DNA of 64,000 nucleotides from Salirhabdus euzebyi (GCF_014207435.1 NZ_JACHGH010000013.1:1-64000); one strand, 5' to 3'. Shown: positions 18,131 to 28,479, numbered from the stretch's first letter. The notes: generated by a model from the letters alone, not told the origin. A program made the numbers and translations.

Positions 18131-21100
18131 ATGGTAGATATTTCATTTTTAGTTAGACCGTTAATTGGAAAATTTACAGTTCTGATAAGTGGGAAGCTAA
18201 TTGAACAATTGAAGATTAAATGGAAACTCAAAAAAATAAAAAACTTTAAAAAAGAATATGAAGATACATTTGTTGACTCAAATTCATTTCAAAGATTTCT
18301 AAATGATGAAAGAAATGGACTTTTAATAATTAACTTTGTATTTGGTGCTACTTATAGTTCAGTTACTAAGGTGGATTTTATCGAACAATTATCTGAATTA
18401 GCAATCAATGAGATAAATCTTTATAGAAAATCTGTGCAACTAAAAGAAATAGATAATCACCCCATTGTAAATCAATATCTTAATGACCTGATTACATATC
18501 TTATAGAGTATAGAGACAAAAGTTTTAATGTAAATGAAAAGAGTATGTTGGCTAATGTTCAAAATAGCATTGTAGAAAGTAATAATAGTTTAAAAGAATA
18601 CTTTGAAAAAAATTTGTTGGAAATTCAAGAAAGGGCCTATCTAGAAAAATATACCGATGAATATTTAGAGAAAATACTGGATCGAAATATATTGGATTTG
18701 GGAAAAAGGTATATTTCAGAAGCGAATGTAGAAACAGATTTAAATGCAATATTTGATTCTTTAGTAAGTAATAAGCAGATTTTTCAACACTTCGGCGAGT
18801 TATTAGGTAATTTGCAAATGTGTATTATAGAATTTAGTGAAACCTTCAATAAATATAAAGAAGATTTAGGGTATGGTGATATAAACTTTATTGAAAAGGT
18901 TATAAATTATTTAAAAGAGATTGACTGTGAAGAAAAAGAGTTTTATCTACAAAGTAGTTTGAAGAATCTTTCTGAACAGATTAATGGCTTTATGGCAGAA
19001 GTAGAAGGAGTGAGATACAAGCTATATGAAGAAGGGAAAAAGAGCATTAGGGAAAAATTAATCAATCCAATCGATAAAATAAATAGCTATGAAAGAGATT
19101 TAAATGATTATATAGACTTGGTAAGGCCAGCCTTAATTAATGAACCATATTTATTGATATATGGAGATGCTGGGATAGGTAAATCTCATTTATTAGCTGA
19201 TAATGCAAAAAGAATGCAGGAAGCAGGCCATAGTGTTTTTTTATTTTTAGGCCAACATTTAAATACTCATGATCATCCTTTCAAACAATTATTTGACTTG
19301 ATTGATTACAAAGGTTCTAAAGAATCTTTTCTAAAAGAATTTAATGATAGAGCGAATAATAAAAATAAGAGAACTGTAATTATAGTAGATGCTTTAAATG
19401 AAGGGGAAGGAAAATATTTTTGGAAAAATTACTTATTAAATTTCCTAAATTCCATTAAGGAGTTTGAAAATATTGCTGTGGTCTTATCTGTAAGAAGTAA
19501 TTACGTAAGAAGTGTATTACCTGAAAATATAGAGGCTGACTTTCCGTTACAAAAAATAGAACATAAGGGATTTAAGAATGTAGGTTTGGATGCTTTAGAG
19601 CCTTTTTTTAATTACTATAATATAAATCCATTAGTATTCCCTTCTTTAGAAAGTGAGTGCTATAACCCTCTGTTTTTACACATTTATTGTGAAGCATTCC
19701 AAGAAGAATACGTAGGATATAGAGGTTGGAGTATAGTTGAAGTATTAGAGAGATATATAGATAAGATTAATAGTAGATTATCAATAGATCAAAGATTTTC
19801 ATATACAAATTCTTTAAATCTTGTTGATAAGATATTGAAAGAAATTGCTGCAAAATTTATTGAGAATAAAAGTCACCTTATTGAATTGAGTGAACTTTAT
19901 GAAATACTAAACAGTACGGCGAGTCCATATACTAACGGTTATCGAGAATTGGTTTTAGGATTAGAAGAAGAAAATATTTTATCAATTAATTCGGGATATC
20001 GTGGAAAAAATTTAGTATATTTCACTTATGAAAGATTTGCAGATATATATATATCATTAGTTTTATTAGAAAAGTATGGCCAAGATAAAAAAATACTTGG
20101 TGAAATGTTATCTTCCGATAATCCGTTATTTTATGGAGTTTATGAGAGTCTTTCAATAATTGTCTCTGAAAAATTAAACTTGGAATTGCTAGACTTAATT
20201 GATAGAGAGTCTATAACTTTTGATATAGCTGAATCCTTTGTAAGAGGACTCTCGTGGAGAAATGTACAAAATATAAACGAAGAAACTTTGAACTGGATAA
20301 AATTATGCCTAAGACAAGAAAATATAGATTTACAAAGTTTAGTATATGAAAACTTGTTAAAGCAGTCTTATATAATAGAATCACCTTTAAATGCAAATTT
20401 TTTACATGACAACATCTATCCTATGGCAATGTCGATAAGGGATGGAAGTTGGACTATATCTATAAATAATAACTCAGAAGTACCTAAGCGACTTTTAGAA
20501 ATCATTCTAGATCAAAACTTGAGTTTTAGACACTTCAAGTTTGAAAATTTTGAGTTGCTTTCTTTGAGCGTTATTTGGCTATTTACTAGTACAGATCGTA
20601 AGCTTAGAGATCTTTCTACTATAGCTCTAGTAAAACTGTATATGAATGAACCATCAATTATTTTCAAGAATATACTTCAGTTTATTGATGTTAATGACCC
20701 ATATGTATTGGAAAGACTTCTTGCAAGTGCATATGGTGCAATACTTAGAACTAATGAAGTTCCACAATTAGAGGAAATAATTGAAGTAATTTATACAAAA
20801 ATATTTGAACAAGAAGAAGTGTATCCGAATGTTCTGATTAGGGATTATGCAAGAGGGATTATTTTAACTGCTGTTAATAAAGGCATTATTGAACCTAAAG
20901 AGTATGAAAAAATTAACCCTCCTTACTCCAGTAATTGGTATGAAATAATGTATACATTACAAGAAGTTGATAAAAAGTTAAAAGAAATGCAGCAGGTTGC
21001 TAAAAATGATTTTTGTGGATTTCATCAAATAATTAACTCTATGACAACTGAATATGGAAGGGAAACTGGAGCTTACGGAGATTTTGGAAGATATGTCTTT

Positions 21101-22363
21101 GGTAGTGCCTTATATGACTGGAGAAATCAATTTAACGACCAAGATTTAAGTAATATTGCTACAATGAGGATTATTGAATATGGATATGATGAAAAAAAAC
21201 ACGGATATTATGATAGAAATTTAGGATATTACAATAGACATGAAAATCTTATAGAGCGTATTGGAAAAAAATATCAATGGATTGCATTATATGAGATATT
21301 AGCGAAATTAACAGATAACTATCCTATATACAAAGAGGTAAAGGTATATACTCCCGAATATCAAAAATATAAGGAATTGCAAAATAAAAGAACACTCCAA
21401 TATCTGAATAAATTATTAGAAAGTCAATCTGTGGAAGACGTAGAGATTGAGGAAATTGATAAACCTTTAAAAGAAGAAGAAATTATACTTGAAATTAACA
21501 AGGAATATTACAAGCAGTACAATGGGCCTTGGGATCCTTTCTTACGGACTATTGATCCAAGTTTGTTAGAGTACCCTATGAAAAATGAAAACCTTTATCT
21601 AACCAAAAACTACTTGCCATATAGGTCTAATAAAATGTGGGCGCAAAATAAAGATGAGTTTAATACTTTGGGTGAATTTATATATATAGATTACGAAGGC
21701 AATAAATATATATCTTTGGCTCAATTATTAATCCAAAAAAGAGAAGATGGTAAAAAGTTTGTTGATAGAGATGAATTTTGCGTAAAGTCAAAGGCGGTTT
21801 TTTTACCTAATGAAGATAAAGAAAAATATCTATCCTTGAAGTCAGAAAAAAAAGGAGATATAAGTGTATCTTGGGAAAATGCGGATGGTGTATTCGCATT
21901 TGAACATTTTTGGCATCCCTCTTTCTTGGATACTTCCTATGAAAGTGAATATGAAGGTATAGAATGTGAAGATGCAATATGGGAATATCTTTGGGAAACA
22001 AATATAAATCCTGCATCTGGAGAAAGAACTTCTTGCAGCTACCTATTGCCGAATGCAAATTTAGTTAAATTCTTTGGATTAATTCAAATTTCTGAGGGTA
22101 TTTGGAAGGATAGTGAGGATAATTTAATTGCATTTGATGCTCAGCATTTTGGATACGAGAGAAATTTATTATTTAGAGCAGATTATTTAGAGCAATTTTT
22201 AGGAGAAAATAATCTAACTCTCGTATGGGATTTTTATATGGAGAAGATTTCGGAGCGTAGTAGAAAAGAAGAATGGTTCATATGTTGGACTGATAATGGA
22301 ACTGACATAAAGCACACTATTTTAGATGAATATAAAGAATTAGAAATGGAGGATAGATTTTAA
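18131..22363 (+). CDS. giant STAND-like P-loop NTPase of unknown specificity
   Basis: A 1410-residue protein, the largest in the window. Residues 1-320 are helical and charged with a hydrophobic patch (GLLIINFVFGA) and coiled-coil stretches; no known effector domain is recognisable. The NTPase core has Walker A YGDAGIGKSH near 342-353, Walker B TVIIVDALNE near 415-424 and a sensor-type arginine in VVLSVRSNYV. This pattern fits STAND/NACHT-type ATPases such as the Avs phage sensors. A winged-helix-like part follows to about 640. Helical repeats follow to about 1000. A C-terminal region contains ERIGKKYQWIALYE (near 1040) and an aromatic- and acid-rich tail. Such proteins usually sense a phage protein with the C-terminal part and act through the N-terminal part; that role is inference. 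It is the last gene before attR. Confidence 0.75.
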   Translation: MVDISFLVRPLIGKFTVLISGKLIEQLKIKWKLKKIKNFKKEYEDTFVDSNSFQRFLNDERNGLLIINFVFGATYSSVTKVDFIEQLSELAINEINLYRKSVQLKEIDNHPIVNQYLNDLITYLIEYRDKSFNVNEKSMLANVQNSIVESNNSLKEYFEKNLLEIQERAYLEKYTDEYLEKILDRNILDLGKRYISEANVETDLNAIFDSLVSNKQIFQHFGELLGNLQMCIIEFSETFNKYKEDLGYGDINFIEKVINYLKEIDCEEKEFYLQSSLKNLSEQINGFMAEVEGVRYKLYEEGKKSIREKLINPIDKINSYERDLNDYIDLVRPALINEPYLLIYGDAGIGKSHLLADNAKRMQEAGHSVFLFLGQHLNTHDHPFKQLFDLIDYKGSKESFLKEFNDRANNKNKRTVIIVDALNEGEGKYFWKNYLLNFLNSIKEFENIAVVLSVRSNYVRSVLPENIEADFPLQKIEHKGFKNVGLDALEPFFNYYNINPLVFPSLESECYNPLFLHIYCEAFQEEYVGYRGWSIVEVLERYIDKINSRLSIDQRFSYTNSLNLVDKILKEIAAKFIENKSHLIELSELYEILNSTASPYTNGYRELVLGLEEENILSINSGYRGKNLVYFTYERFADIYISLVLLEKYGQDKKILGEMLSSDNPLFYGVYESLSIIVSEKLNLELLDLIDRESITFDIAESFVRGLSWRNVQNINEETLNWIKLCLRQENIDLQSLVYENLLKQSYIIESPLNANFLHDNIYPMAMSIRDGSWTISINNNSEVPKRLLEIILDQNLSFRHFKFENFELLSLSVIWLFTSTDRKLRDLSTIALVKLYMNEPSIIFKNILQFIDVNDPYVLERLLASAYGAILRTNEVPQLEEIIEVIYTKIFEQEEVYPNVLIRDYARGIILTAVNKGIIEPKEYEKINPPYSSNWYEIMYTLQEVDKKLKEMQQVAKNDFCGFHQIINSMTTEYGRETGAYGDFGRYVFGSALYDWRNQFNDQDLSNIATMRIIEYGYDEKKHGYYDRNLGYYNRHENLIERIGKKYQWIALYEILAKLTDNYPIYKEVKVYTPEYQKYKELQNKRTLQYLNKLLESQSVEDVEIEEIDKPLKEEEIILEINKEYYKQYNGPWDPFLRTIDPSLLEYPMKNENLYLTKNYLPYRSNKMWAQNKDEFNTLGEFIYIDYEGNKYISLAQLLIQKREDGKKFVDRDEFCVKSKAVFLPNEDKEKYLSLKSEKKGDISVSWENADGVFAFEHFWHPSFLDTSYESEYEGIECEDAIWEYLWETNINPASGERTSCSYLLPNANLVKFFGLIQISEGIWKDSEDNLIAFDAQHFGYERNLLFRADYLEQFLGENNLTLVWDFYMEKISERSRKEEWFICWTDNGTDIKHTILDEYKELEMEDRF

Positions 22364-22583
22364 TTAGCTAATATTAGAGAGGTAATTATTGATATATAAT
22401 TTTAACTACTTCTAGTTCAATAAAGTGATTAATTCATTATTAAAAATGCTAACATTTTGCTAACGCCTTCCCATAAAAAACGGTAAATCATCGTTAAAGA
22501 TGTTACAGTAAGTAATATCCAAAACGTTCATTTACCGCACTTTTTGCACTCAACGTTAACAATATTACACTCTAGCAAACTAC
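22364..22583. other. right end of the island, non-coding
   Basis: No credible gene. It contains TGCTAACATTTTGCTAAC (22445-22464), closely related to the candidate arm site at the left end. A CGGTAAAT/ATTTACCG inverted repeat lies between about 22480 and 22540. The sequence is AT-rich up to the attachment core. Confidence 0.6.
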
Positions 22584-22600
22584 GGGCGGCATGATGTAAT
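22584..22600 (+). repeat. attachment site attR (17-bp core)
   Basis: GGGCGGCATGATGTAAT is an exact second copy of the groEL 3' end, isolated 10.2 kb from the gene. The sequence after it (CTGCCTAATAATTTC) would be the original groEL downstream region. Confidence 0.9.
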
Positions 22601-22676
22601 CTGCCTAATAATTTCTGTTTATGACAGGAATTTGTCCCACATGTGCTATCAGGGATAAATAAATGCTCTAACTAGA

Positions 22677-22715
22677 AGCACTCTAATAGTCGATTCGACT
22701 ATTAGAGTGCTTTTG
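22677..22715 (+). terminator. ancestral groEL terminator
   Basis: AGCACTCTAATAGTCGA and TCGACTATTAGAGTGCT form a perfect 17-bp hairpin followed by TTTTG. It lies 77 bp beyond attR, the position expected for the groESL terminator before the island inserted. Confidence 0.8.
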
Positions 22716-22904
22716 TTTATGGTTAATCTACATTTTGTAAAATTTAAATAGCCAAAAATAATCACGCAGTTTCATCTGCCCAATCCCGAGATAATTTTGA
22801 TAACACCAAACCCTAATTTGTCAGTCTTTTCTAAATGAGAAATACTATCAATTTAGCGAGAAAAAGTGTAAAATATATCTATTAGCTATAGTAAGGGTGA
22901 TAGT

Positions 22905-23789
22905 ATGGGAAAACGTATATTTTACTTTCTTTTAACAAACATTCTAGTTTTATTAACAATTAGTATCATCTTCTCTGTTCTTCCAATCGGCAGTTATATT
23001 AATGCCCAGGGTGGAATTGATATTGGTACTTTGCTTATTTTTAGTGCTGTTATTGGTTTTACAGGTGCATTTATCTCTTTAGGAATGTCTCGCTGGATGG
23101 CGAAAAAGATGATGAATGTACACGTGCTAGATCCAAATGGAAATCTTTCTGCTGCGGAAAGAGATGTAGTGGAGAAAGTTCATCGCTTATCAAGAGCCGC
23201 AGGTTTAATGCATATGCCGGAAGTTGGTATTTATAATTCACCAGAAGTTAACGCTTTTGCTACTGGCCCATCTAAAAAAAGGTCACTTGTAGCCGTTTCT
23301 ACTGGTTTACTTCAAGAAATGGATGATGCTGCCGTTGAGGGTGTTATTGCCCACGAGGTTGCGCACGTTGCTAACGGAGATATGGTTACAATGACGTTGT
23401 TACAAGGTATCGTTAACACGTTCGTCGTGTTCCTATCACGTATTGCTGCTTGGACAGTATCACGCTTCGTTAAAGAAGATTTAGCACCTATTGTTCATTT
23501 TATTGCAGTCATCGTATTCCAAATTGTGTTCTCGATATTAGGTAGTCTTGTCGTATTTGCTTACTCTCGTTATCGCGAATTCCATGCAGATAGTGGTGGA
23601 GCGGCTTTAGCTGGAAAAGATAAAATGGCACATGCTTTACGTATGTTAAAGGCTTATTCCAATCGTGTGACGGGTGAAGAACAAACGTCTGTTGCTACAT
23701 TAAAAATCAACAACAAAAGAAATGTTGTTCAATTATTTTCTACACACCCGGACTTAGATGAAAGAATACGCCGTTTAGAAATGAAATAA
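22905..23789 (+). CDS. htpX: membrane zinc protease HtpX
   Basis: A 294-residue M48-family metalloprotease of membrane quality control. Two N-terminal membrane helices (about 7-27 and 37-57), the zinc motif HEVAH near residue 149 followed by GD, two further hydrophobic segments (about 165-185 and 195-220), and the third ligand region SRYREFHAD. The C terminus [15 protein letters not shown] is characteristic. It degrades misfolded membrane proteins under stress. Monocistronic, with a terminator after it. Confidence 0.95.
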   Translation: MGKRIFYFLLTNILVLLTISIIFSVLPIGSYINAQGGIDIGTLLIFSAVIGFTGAFISLGMSRWMAKKMMNVHVLDPNGNLSAAERDVVEKVHRLSRAAGLMHMPEVGIYNSPEVNAFATGPSKKRSLVAVSTGLLQEMDDAAVEGVIAHEVAHVANGDMVTMTLLQGIVNTFVVFLSRIAAWTVSRFVKEDLAPIVHFIAVIVFQIVFSILGSLVVFAYSRYREFHADSGGAALAGKDKMAHALRMLKAYSNRVTGEEQTSVATLKINNKRNVVQLFSTHPDLDERIRRLEMK

Positions 23790-23809
23790 ATATAAGTGTA
23801 AGTGCTCTT

Positions 23810-23850
23810 TAAAAAACATGTAGTTGGTTAAAAACTGCATGTTTTTTATT
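23810..23850 (+). terminator. htpX terminator
   Basis: AAAAAACATG(T)AGT pairs with ACT(G)CATGTTTTTT around a short loop, ending in a T run. It is symmetrical enough to act in both directions. Confidence 0.75.
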
Positions 23851-23994
23851 GCGTTATAAAAGGGTATATCCAATTTTTACCGAAAAAATATAATGTTACA
23901 ATGGTGAACTTTTTGTGATTATAGTATAGTTAATTGTATAAAAAATTGTCACAATTATAATAATTGATAAACACATAGGGAGGAAAACAGCAAA

Positions 23995-24951
23995 ATGACC
24001 CAACAAACTTATTTCTATCATCCGCAAGCAGGGAAACTAGTAAAAAACATTCAGAAGGTTATTATTGGAAAAGATGAAGTTACAAAATTAAGCATTGTTG
24101 CTCTATTGGCTCAAGGACATGTTCTGTTGGAGGATGTTCCGGGTGTTGGGAAAACAATGCTTGTTCGCTCATTAGCAAAATCCCTTAACTGTGAGTTTAA
24201 GCGAATTCAATTCACACCGGACTTGTTACCATCCGATGTTACAGGGGTTTCTATTTATAACCCGAAAGAACTTAATTTTGAGTTTCGTCCAGGTCCAATT
24301 TTAGGAAACATCGTATTGGCTGATGAAATAAACCGTACATCCCCTAAAACACAGTCTGCTTTATTAGAGGGAATGGAAGAAAAAAGTATTACAGTAGATG
24401 GAGTACCAGTTAAATTGAAGCAGCCTTTCTTTGTTATGGCTACTCAAAACCCAATTGAATATGAAGGAACGTATCCATTGCCAGAAGCACAGCTGGATCG
24501 TTTTCTATTAAAGTTAAATATGGGGTATCCTACTCCTCAAGAAGAAATGGAAATGTTAAAAAGAACGTCAAATGTCCATCCAATAGATTCCATTGAGCCT
24601 ATCATGGAAAAAGAAGAGCTAATCGTTCTACAAAATCAAGTAAATGAAATTGTTATTAGTCAAGCTATTCAACGATACATTGTCGATATTGTAACCGGAA
24701 CAAGAAATCACCCGAAAGTCTATTTAGGTGCTAGCCCTCGCGGATCTATCGCCCTAATGAAGGCTGCAAAAGCATATGCACTTTTACATGACCGTGACTA
24801 TGTTTTGCCAGATGACGTAAAATACCTTGCACCATTTGTTCTTTCACACCGGATTATACTGACATCAGAAGGGAAATTTGAAGGGAAAGATGAAAAAACA
24901 ATCGTAGATGAAGTATTGGCACAAACAAAAGTTCCGATAGATAGGGGATAA
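23995..24951 (+). CDS. yeaC: MoxR-family AAA+ ATPase
   Basis: A 318-residue AAA+ ATPase with Walker A VPGVGKTMLVRSLA near 47, pore/insert region TPDLLPSDVTG, Walker B VLADEINR near 107, sensor 1 MATQNPIEYEGTYPLPEAQLDRF and sensor 2 GASPRGSIAL. MoxR ATPases act as chaperones that activate or assemble partners, typically with a VWA- or DUF58-domain protein encoded next door, as here. It leads a three-gene operon and corresponds to B. subtilis yeaC. GGGAGG lies 10 nt upstream. Confidence 0.93.
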   Translation: MTQQTYFYHPQAGKLVKNIQKVIIGKDEVTKLSIVALLAQGHVLLEDVPGVGKTMLVRSLAKSLNCEFKRIQFTPDLLPSDVTGVSIYNPKELNFEFRPGPILGNIVLADEINRTSPKTQSALLEGMEEKSITVDGVPVKLKQPFFVMATQNPIEYEGTYPLPEAQLDRFLLKLNMGYPTPQEEMEMLKRTSNVHPIDSIEPIMEKEELIVLQNQVNEIVISQAIQRYIVDIVTGTRNHPKVYLGASPRGSIALMKAAKAYALLHDRDYVLPDDVKYLAPFVLSHRIILTSEGKFEGKDEKTIVDEVLAQTKVPIDRG

Positions 24952-24953
24952 GA

Positions 24954-26219
24954 ATGAAAAAAAGTTTACAGTTCGTCACAAAACTATTTTTAATCTTTCT
25001 CTCTACTGGTGTGCTTTTTTCCTATGCAATGTTTCAAGGAGGGTTTGTTAGTTGGTTTCTATTTTTCGGAGCCCTTCCTATTCTTATCTATATGGCCTTA
25101 CTATTAATCTATCCAATTTCTAGATTGAAGTTAGAAAGAAGGATTTCCCAAAATATAGTGGAAGCTGGTAATTCAATCAAAGTAGAAATCAGGTTTAAAA
25201 GAGATAGTTTCTTTCCGCTATATTACTGCATTATTGAGGATATAATGCCCGATTCAATGGATTGGCGAGATACAAAATATAGTAAGTATAATTTTTTATC
25301 CAAGCCAAGCATGTTAAAAGAAAAGCAAGGGGCAAAAAAGGTTATCTTTCCTTGGTTTAAAAGTACTTTCTCTTTTGAATACCGGCTAAAGGATATTCCA
25401 CGAGGGGAACATCTCATCCAAAATATTAGAGTGAGTACTGGTGACTTTACTGGTCTGATTCGAAAAGACTATGTATTTCAAGTAGAAAGTAAGTTATTTG
25501 TCTATCCAGCAGAAAGAAAACTCACGTTACGGAAAAATGCAGAGAGTTTTGAAGAAGGCGCTGCATCTTCCTTTAATCGTACTTTAAAAAATACGACAGT
25601 CGTTTCTGGTGTGAGAGAGTATGCACCAGGTGATAGAGTTTCATGGATTGATTGGAAAGCAAGTGCTAGAAAGAATACGATGATGACAAAAGAATTTGAA
25701 CAAGAAAAAAGCTTCGACATGCTTGTACTTTTTGATGGAACCTTACATGAAAAAATGAACTGGTTGGCTTTTGAAGGCTCGGTTGAAGTCGGGCTTTCCC
25801 TTGTTAAAGCGCTGAGGGATGATTCAGCTAGGCTTATCTTTTCCTCATTAGGAGCAGAGAGACGTGTCTTTACCCTCAATCAAGATCATTTGAGTAAAGA
25901 AAAAATTAGGAATCATTTAACAAAAATAACACCACTTCCTTCTTTACCATTCTCACAAATGATAAAACAAGAGGTGGGAAAGCTTCCGCAAGGGTTTTTG
26001 TTTATGGTCGTCACAACATCTTTGTCAGTAGATTTATATGAAACATTGTTACAGCTGAGACAGAGAAGTCCGAGGATTGTATTGTTTTTTGTGCATGCCG
26101 AAAGGGCTATTACCTCAGTTGAACGGGATTGGTTCAAGCTGTTAAAAAATAATGGTATTATTGTCAATCAATTGACAGAAGAGAAATTAACCAAGCAAAG
26201 TTTCGAGGTGAACGCATAA
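24954..26219 (+). CDS. yeaD: DUF58 domain protein (VWA-like)
   Basis: 421 residues. Two N-terminal membrane helices (about 9-27 and 31-54), then an extracytoplasmic-type beta domain, and the DUF58 signature VREYAPGDRVSWIDWKASARK near 218-240. The Asp-rich VWA-like region MLVLFDG follows. It starts 3 nt after the MoxR gene and overlaps the transglutaminase gene by one base, so the three are translationally linked. The module's exact role is unknown; cell-envelope stress functions have been suggested for relatives. Confidence 0.9.
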   Translation: MKKSLQFVTKLFLIFLSTGVLFSYAMFQGGFVSWFLFFGALPILIYMALLLIYPISRLKLERRISQNIVEAGNSIKVEIRFKRDSFFPLYYCIIEDIMPDSMDWRDTKYSKYNFLSKPSMLKEKQGAKKVIFPWFKSTFSFEYRLKDIPRGEHLIQNIRVSTGDFTGLIRKDYVFQVESKLFVYPAERKLTLRKNAESFEEGAASSFNRTLKNTTVVSGVREYAPGDRVSWIDWKASARKNTMMTKEFEQEKSFDMLVLFDGTLHEKMNWLAFEGSVEVGLSLVKALRDDSARLIFSSLGAERRVFTLNQDHLSKEKIRNHLTKITPLPSLPFSQMIKQEVGKLPQGFLFMVVTTSLSVDLYETLLQLRQRSPRIVLFFVHAERAITSVERDWFKLLKNNGIIVNQLTEEKLTKQSFEVNA

Positions 26220-28423
26220 TGCGTTTAAATTCAGAACAAAATCATATCATGTTAAACGCTGTGATTTATATTTGTAGTTTCTTGTTATTTTGGGAATGGT
26301 TAAGACCGTTACAGGAAATAACGGATACAGGAAGTGTCTTCATCTTTATTGTTTACACTGCTTTCTGTTTTTTCCTTTCTTATATGCAACTACAATGGTG
26401 GATTACATCTCCTCTAAAGTTAATCGGCCTACTTTTTATTCTAGATGGGCTATTCATTCAAGAAGGCTTTCTTTCCAAAGCCTGGATTGATTATTTAGTA
26501 GCAGATCTTGGCTTGAATATCCAAGCAATAGTTTCTCAACAATGGTGGGAAATGACAGCTTTATTCCGTTCTCTCTTATTTTTAATACTACTCTGGTTAA
26601 TGAGCTATTTACTCTACTATTGGTTTGTTATTGCAAAAAGAACACTTTTCTTCGTCGTCCTAACTTTTATTTATATAACCGTAATTGACACATTTACCGT
26701 ATACGATGGTAAGTATGCCGTTATGAGAGCCTTTTTGTTGTCGATGGTTGTTTTAGGTCTAACGAGTTTTCAACGTTTGTTAGTTCAAGAAAAAATATTC
26801 CGTCTACCAAAAGAAAGGTATTTTTCTTGGCTATTTCCACTTATCTTTTTTGTCGTGTTTTCTAGTTTCATAGGATTCATTGCACCAAAATTTAGTCCAC
26901 AATGGCCAGACCCTGTACCATTTATTAAAAGTACTGCTGAGGGTGTGTCAGGACAAGGTTCAGGTCCAGGCATTAGGAAAGTAGGATACGGGGAAAATGA
27001 CGAGCAATTAGGTGGGGCTTTTGTTCAGGATGAAACGCTCGTGTTTACTGCTGCAGTCGATGATGCCCAGTACTGGAAAGTAGAAACAAAGGACCTATAC
27101 ACTGGGAAGGGTTGGATTCGTTCCGAAGAAGGGACGTTTGTTGTAAACGAAAATGGAACAGTCGTTTTGAAAGACTTTGTAGATACTGTTGAAGTCGAGC
27201 AAAAAAATGCAAAAATTGCTTTTAATGATCAAGAGTTACTTCCTAAAATAGTCTATCCTTATGGATTAACAAATGTAGATATACAGGATCCTATTCAGTT
27301 ACACCATTTTAAGTTTAATACAGAATCTGGAGAAGTTTTCACCGAATTAATCAGTAGTGGGAATACTATCCGAGTAACCAATTATAGTGTTGAATTTGAC
27401 CAACCTACTTTTTCATTAAAGGCATTAAGGGAAGGCCATCAAGATGATCCTTTAGATATACAGCAAAAGTACACGCAATTACCTGAATCGTTGCCACAGC
27501 GAGTAAGGGACTTGGCTGTAGAAATTGTTGAAGGGGAAGAAAATCGTTATGATATGGCAAAAGCTATTGAAAGCTATTTAAATGTACCTTCAAGATTTAA
27601 ATACGAAACGGATCGAGTTGCTGTTCCGACTGGAGAGGAAGACTATGTTGATCAATTCTTATTTGAAACACAAGTCGGATATTGTGATAACTTTTCTACC
27701 TCAATGGTTGTCCTGCTTCGATCTTTAGATATACCAGCTAGGTGGGTAAAAGGATTTGGACCTGGGGAAGAAGTGGAAGGTCCGAATGGTGAAACCGGGT
27801 ATGAAGTGACTAATTCGAATGCCCACTCATGGGTAGAGGTTTATTTTCCGGAAATCGGTTGGGTGCCTTTCGAGCCTACACCAGGATTTTTTAATCCTAC
27901 TGATTTCACATCAGGTGTAGACATAGAGGACCTGTTAAATAGTGAAGATCCGGAAGAAGATATTCCGGTTAGTGAGATGGAGAAGCCTGAGTTAACAGAA
28001 GAAGACGAAACTGGTTCTGCTAAATCAGGTAGTGGAGACTCCTTTTTATCCAAGGTTAATTGGAAGTTAATGGGGTTAATAGGAATTTTCCTTGTATTAG
28101 TAGGTTACTATGTTTACCGTAAACGTTACTTATGGCTAACATGGATTAAACTACGCCAATATAAGAATAAATCCGATGTTGAGACCTTCATAAAGGCATA
28201 TAAATTCTTATTAGCACTATTAGCTAGTAGAGGAATGAAGTTAAAATCCGATCAAACTTTGCGAGAGTTTGCTTATCAAATTGATCGTTATATGCAAACA
28301 AATGATATGAGAAGACTCACACACCATTATGAGCTCATTTTGTATCGTGGGGACCAAGAAAATGGTCAGTGGAAGCAAATGAATGAATTGTGGGAAAAAT
28401 TAATTAAAAAGATAATGTCTTGA
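26219..28423 (+). CDS. yebA: membrane transglutaminase-like protein (TgpA/YebA family)
   Basis: 734 residues. Five or six N-terminal membrane helices up to about residue 225, an extracellular transglutaminase-like domain and one C-terminal helix (about 625-645) before a DUF4129-like cytoplasmic tail. The catalytic core is visible: Cys in VGYCDNFSTSM (about 488) and His in NSNAHSWVEVYFPEIGWVPFEPTPG (about 534). It completes the MoxR-DUF58-transglutaminase operon found across Bacillales upstream of guaA. The substrate of the outward-facing domain is not known. Confidence 0.9.
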   Translation: MRLNSEQNHIMLNAVIYICSFLLFWEWLRPLQEITDTGSVFIFIVYTAFCFFLSYMQLQWWITSPLKLIGLLFILDGLFIQEGFLSKAWIDYLVADLGLNIQAIVSQQWWEMTALFRSLLFLILLWLMSYLLYYWFVIAKRTLFFVVLTFIYITVIDTFTVYDGKYAVMRAFLLSMVVLGLTSFQRLLVQEKIFRLPKERYFSWLFPLIFFVVFSSFIGFIAPKFSPQWPDPVPFIKSTAEGVSGQGSGPGIRKVGYGENDEQLGGAFVQDETLVFTAAVDDAQYWKVETKDLYTGKGWIRSEEGTFVVNENGTVVLKDFVDTVEVEQKNAKIAFNDQELLPKIVYPYGLTNVDIQDPIQLHHFKFNTESGEVFTELISSGNTIRVTNYSVEFDQPTFSLKALREGHQDDPLDIQQKYTQLPESLPQRVRDLAVEIVEGEENRYDMAKAIESYLNVPSRFKYETDRVAVPTGEEDYVDQFLFETQVGYCDNFSTSMVVLLRSLDIPARWVKGFGPGEEVEGPNGETGYEVTNSNAHSWVEVYFPEIGWVPFEPTPGFFNPTDFTSGVDIEDLLNSEDPEEDIPVSEMEKPELTEEDETGSAKSGSGDSFLSKVNWKLMGLIGIFLVLVGYYVYRKRYLWLTWIKLRQYKNKSDVETFIKAYKFLLALLASRGMKLKSDQTLREFAYQIDRYMQTNDMRRLTHHYELILYRGDQENGQWKQMNELWEKLIKKIMS

Positions 28424-28448
28424 CCAACCTTACACGTGTTGATAGAAT
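28420..28448 (+). promoter_or_regulatory. guaA SigA promoter
   Basis: TTGACC (28420-28425), a 17-bp spacer and TAGAAT (28443-28448). The -35 box overlaps the stop codon of the upstream gene. Transcription would start just before the riboswitch. Confidence 0.75.
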
Positions 28449-28479
28449 AACAACATCAAAATCATAGAAGTTATGTTAT

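Noticed and set aside
12359-22583. Prophage or conjugative element
   Set aside because: No capsid, terminase, lysis, relaxase, FtsK-like or type IV secretion gene in the interval; only integrase, remnants and defence-like genes.
23905-23960. Rex operator TTGTGA...TCACAA upstream of the MoxR gene
   Set aside because: The two half-sites are about 30 bp apart instead of 6, so it does not fit the Rex consensus.
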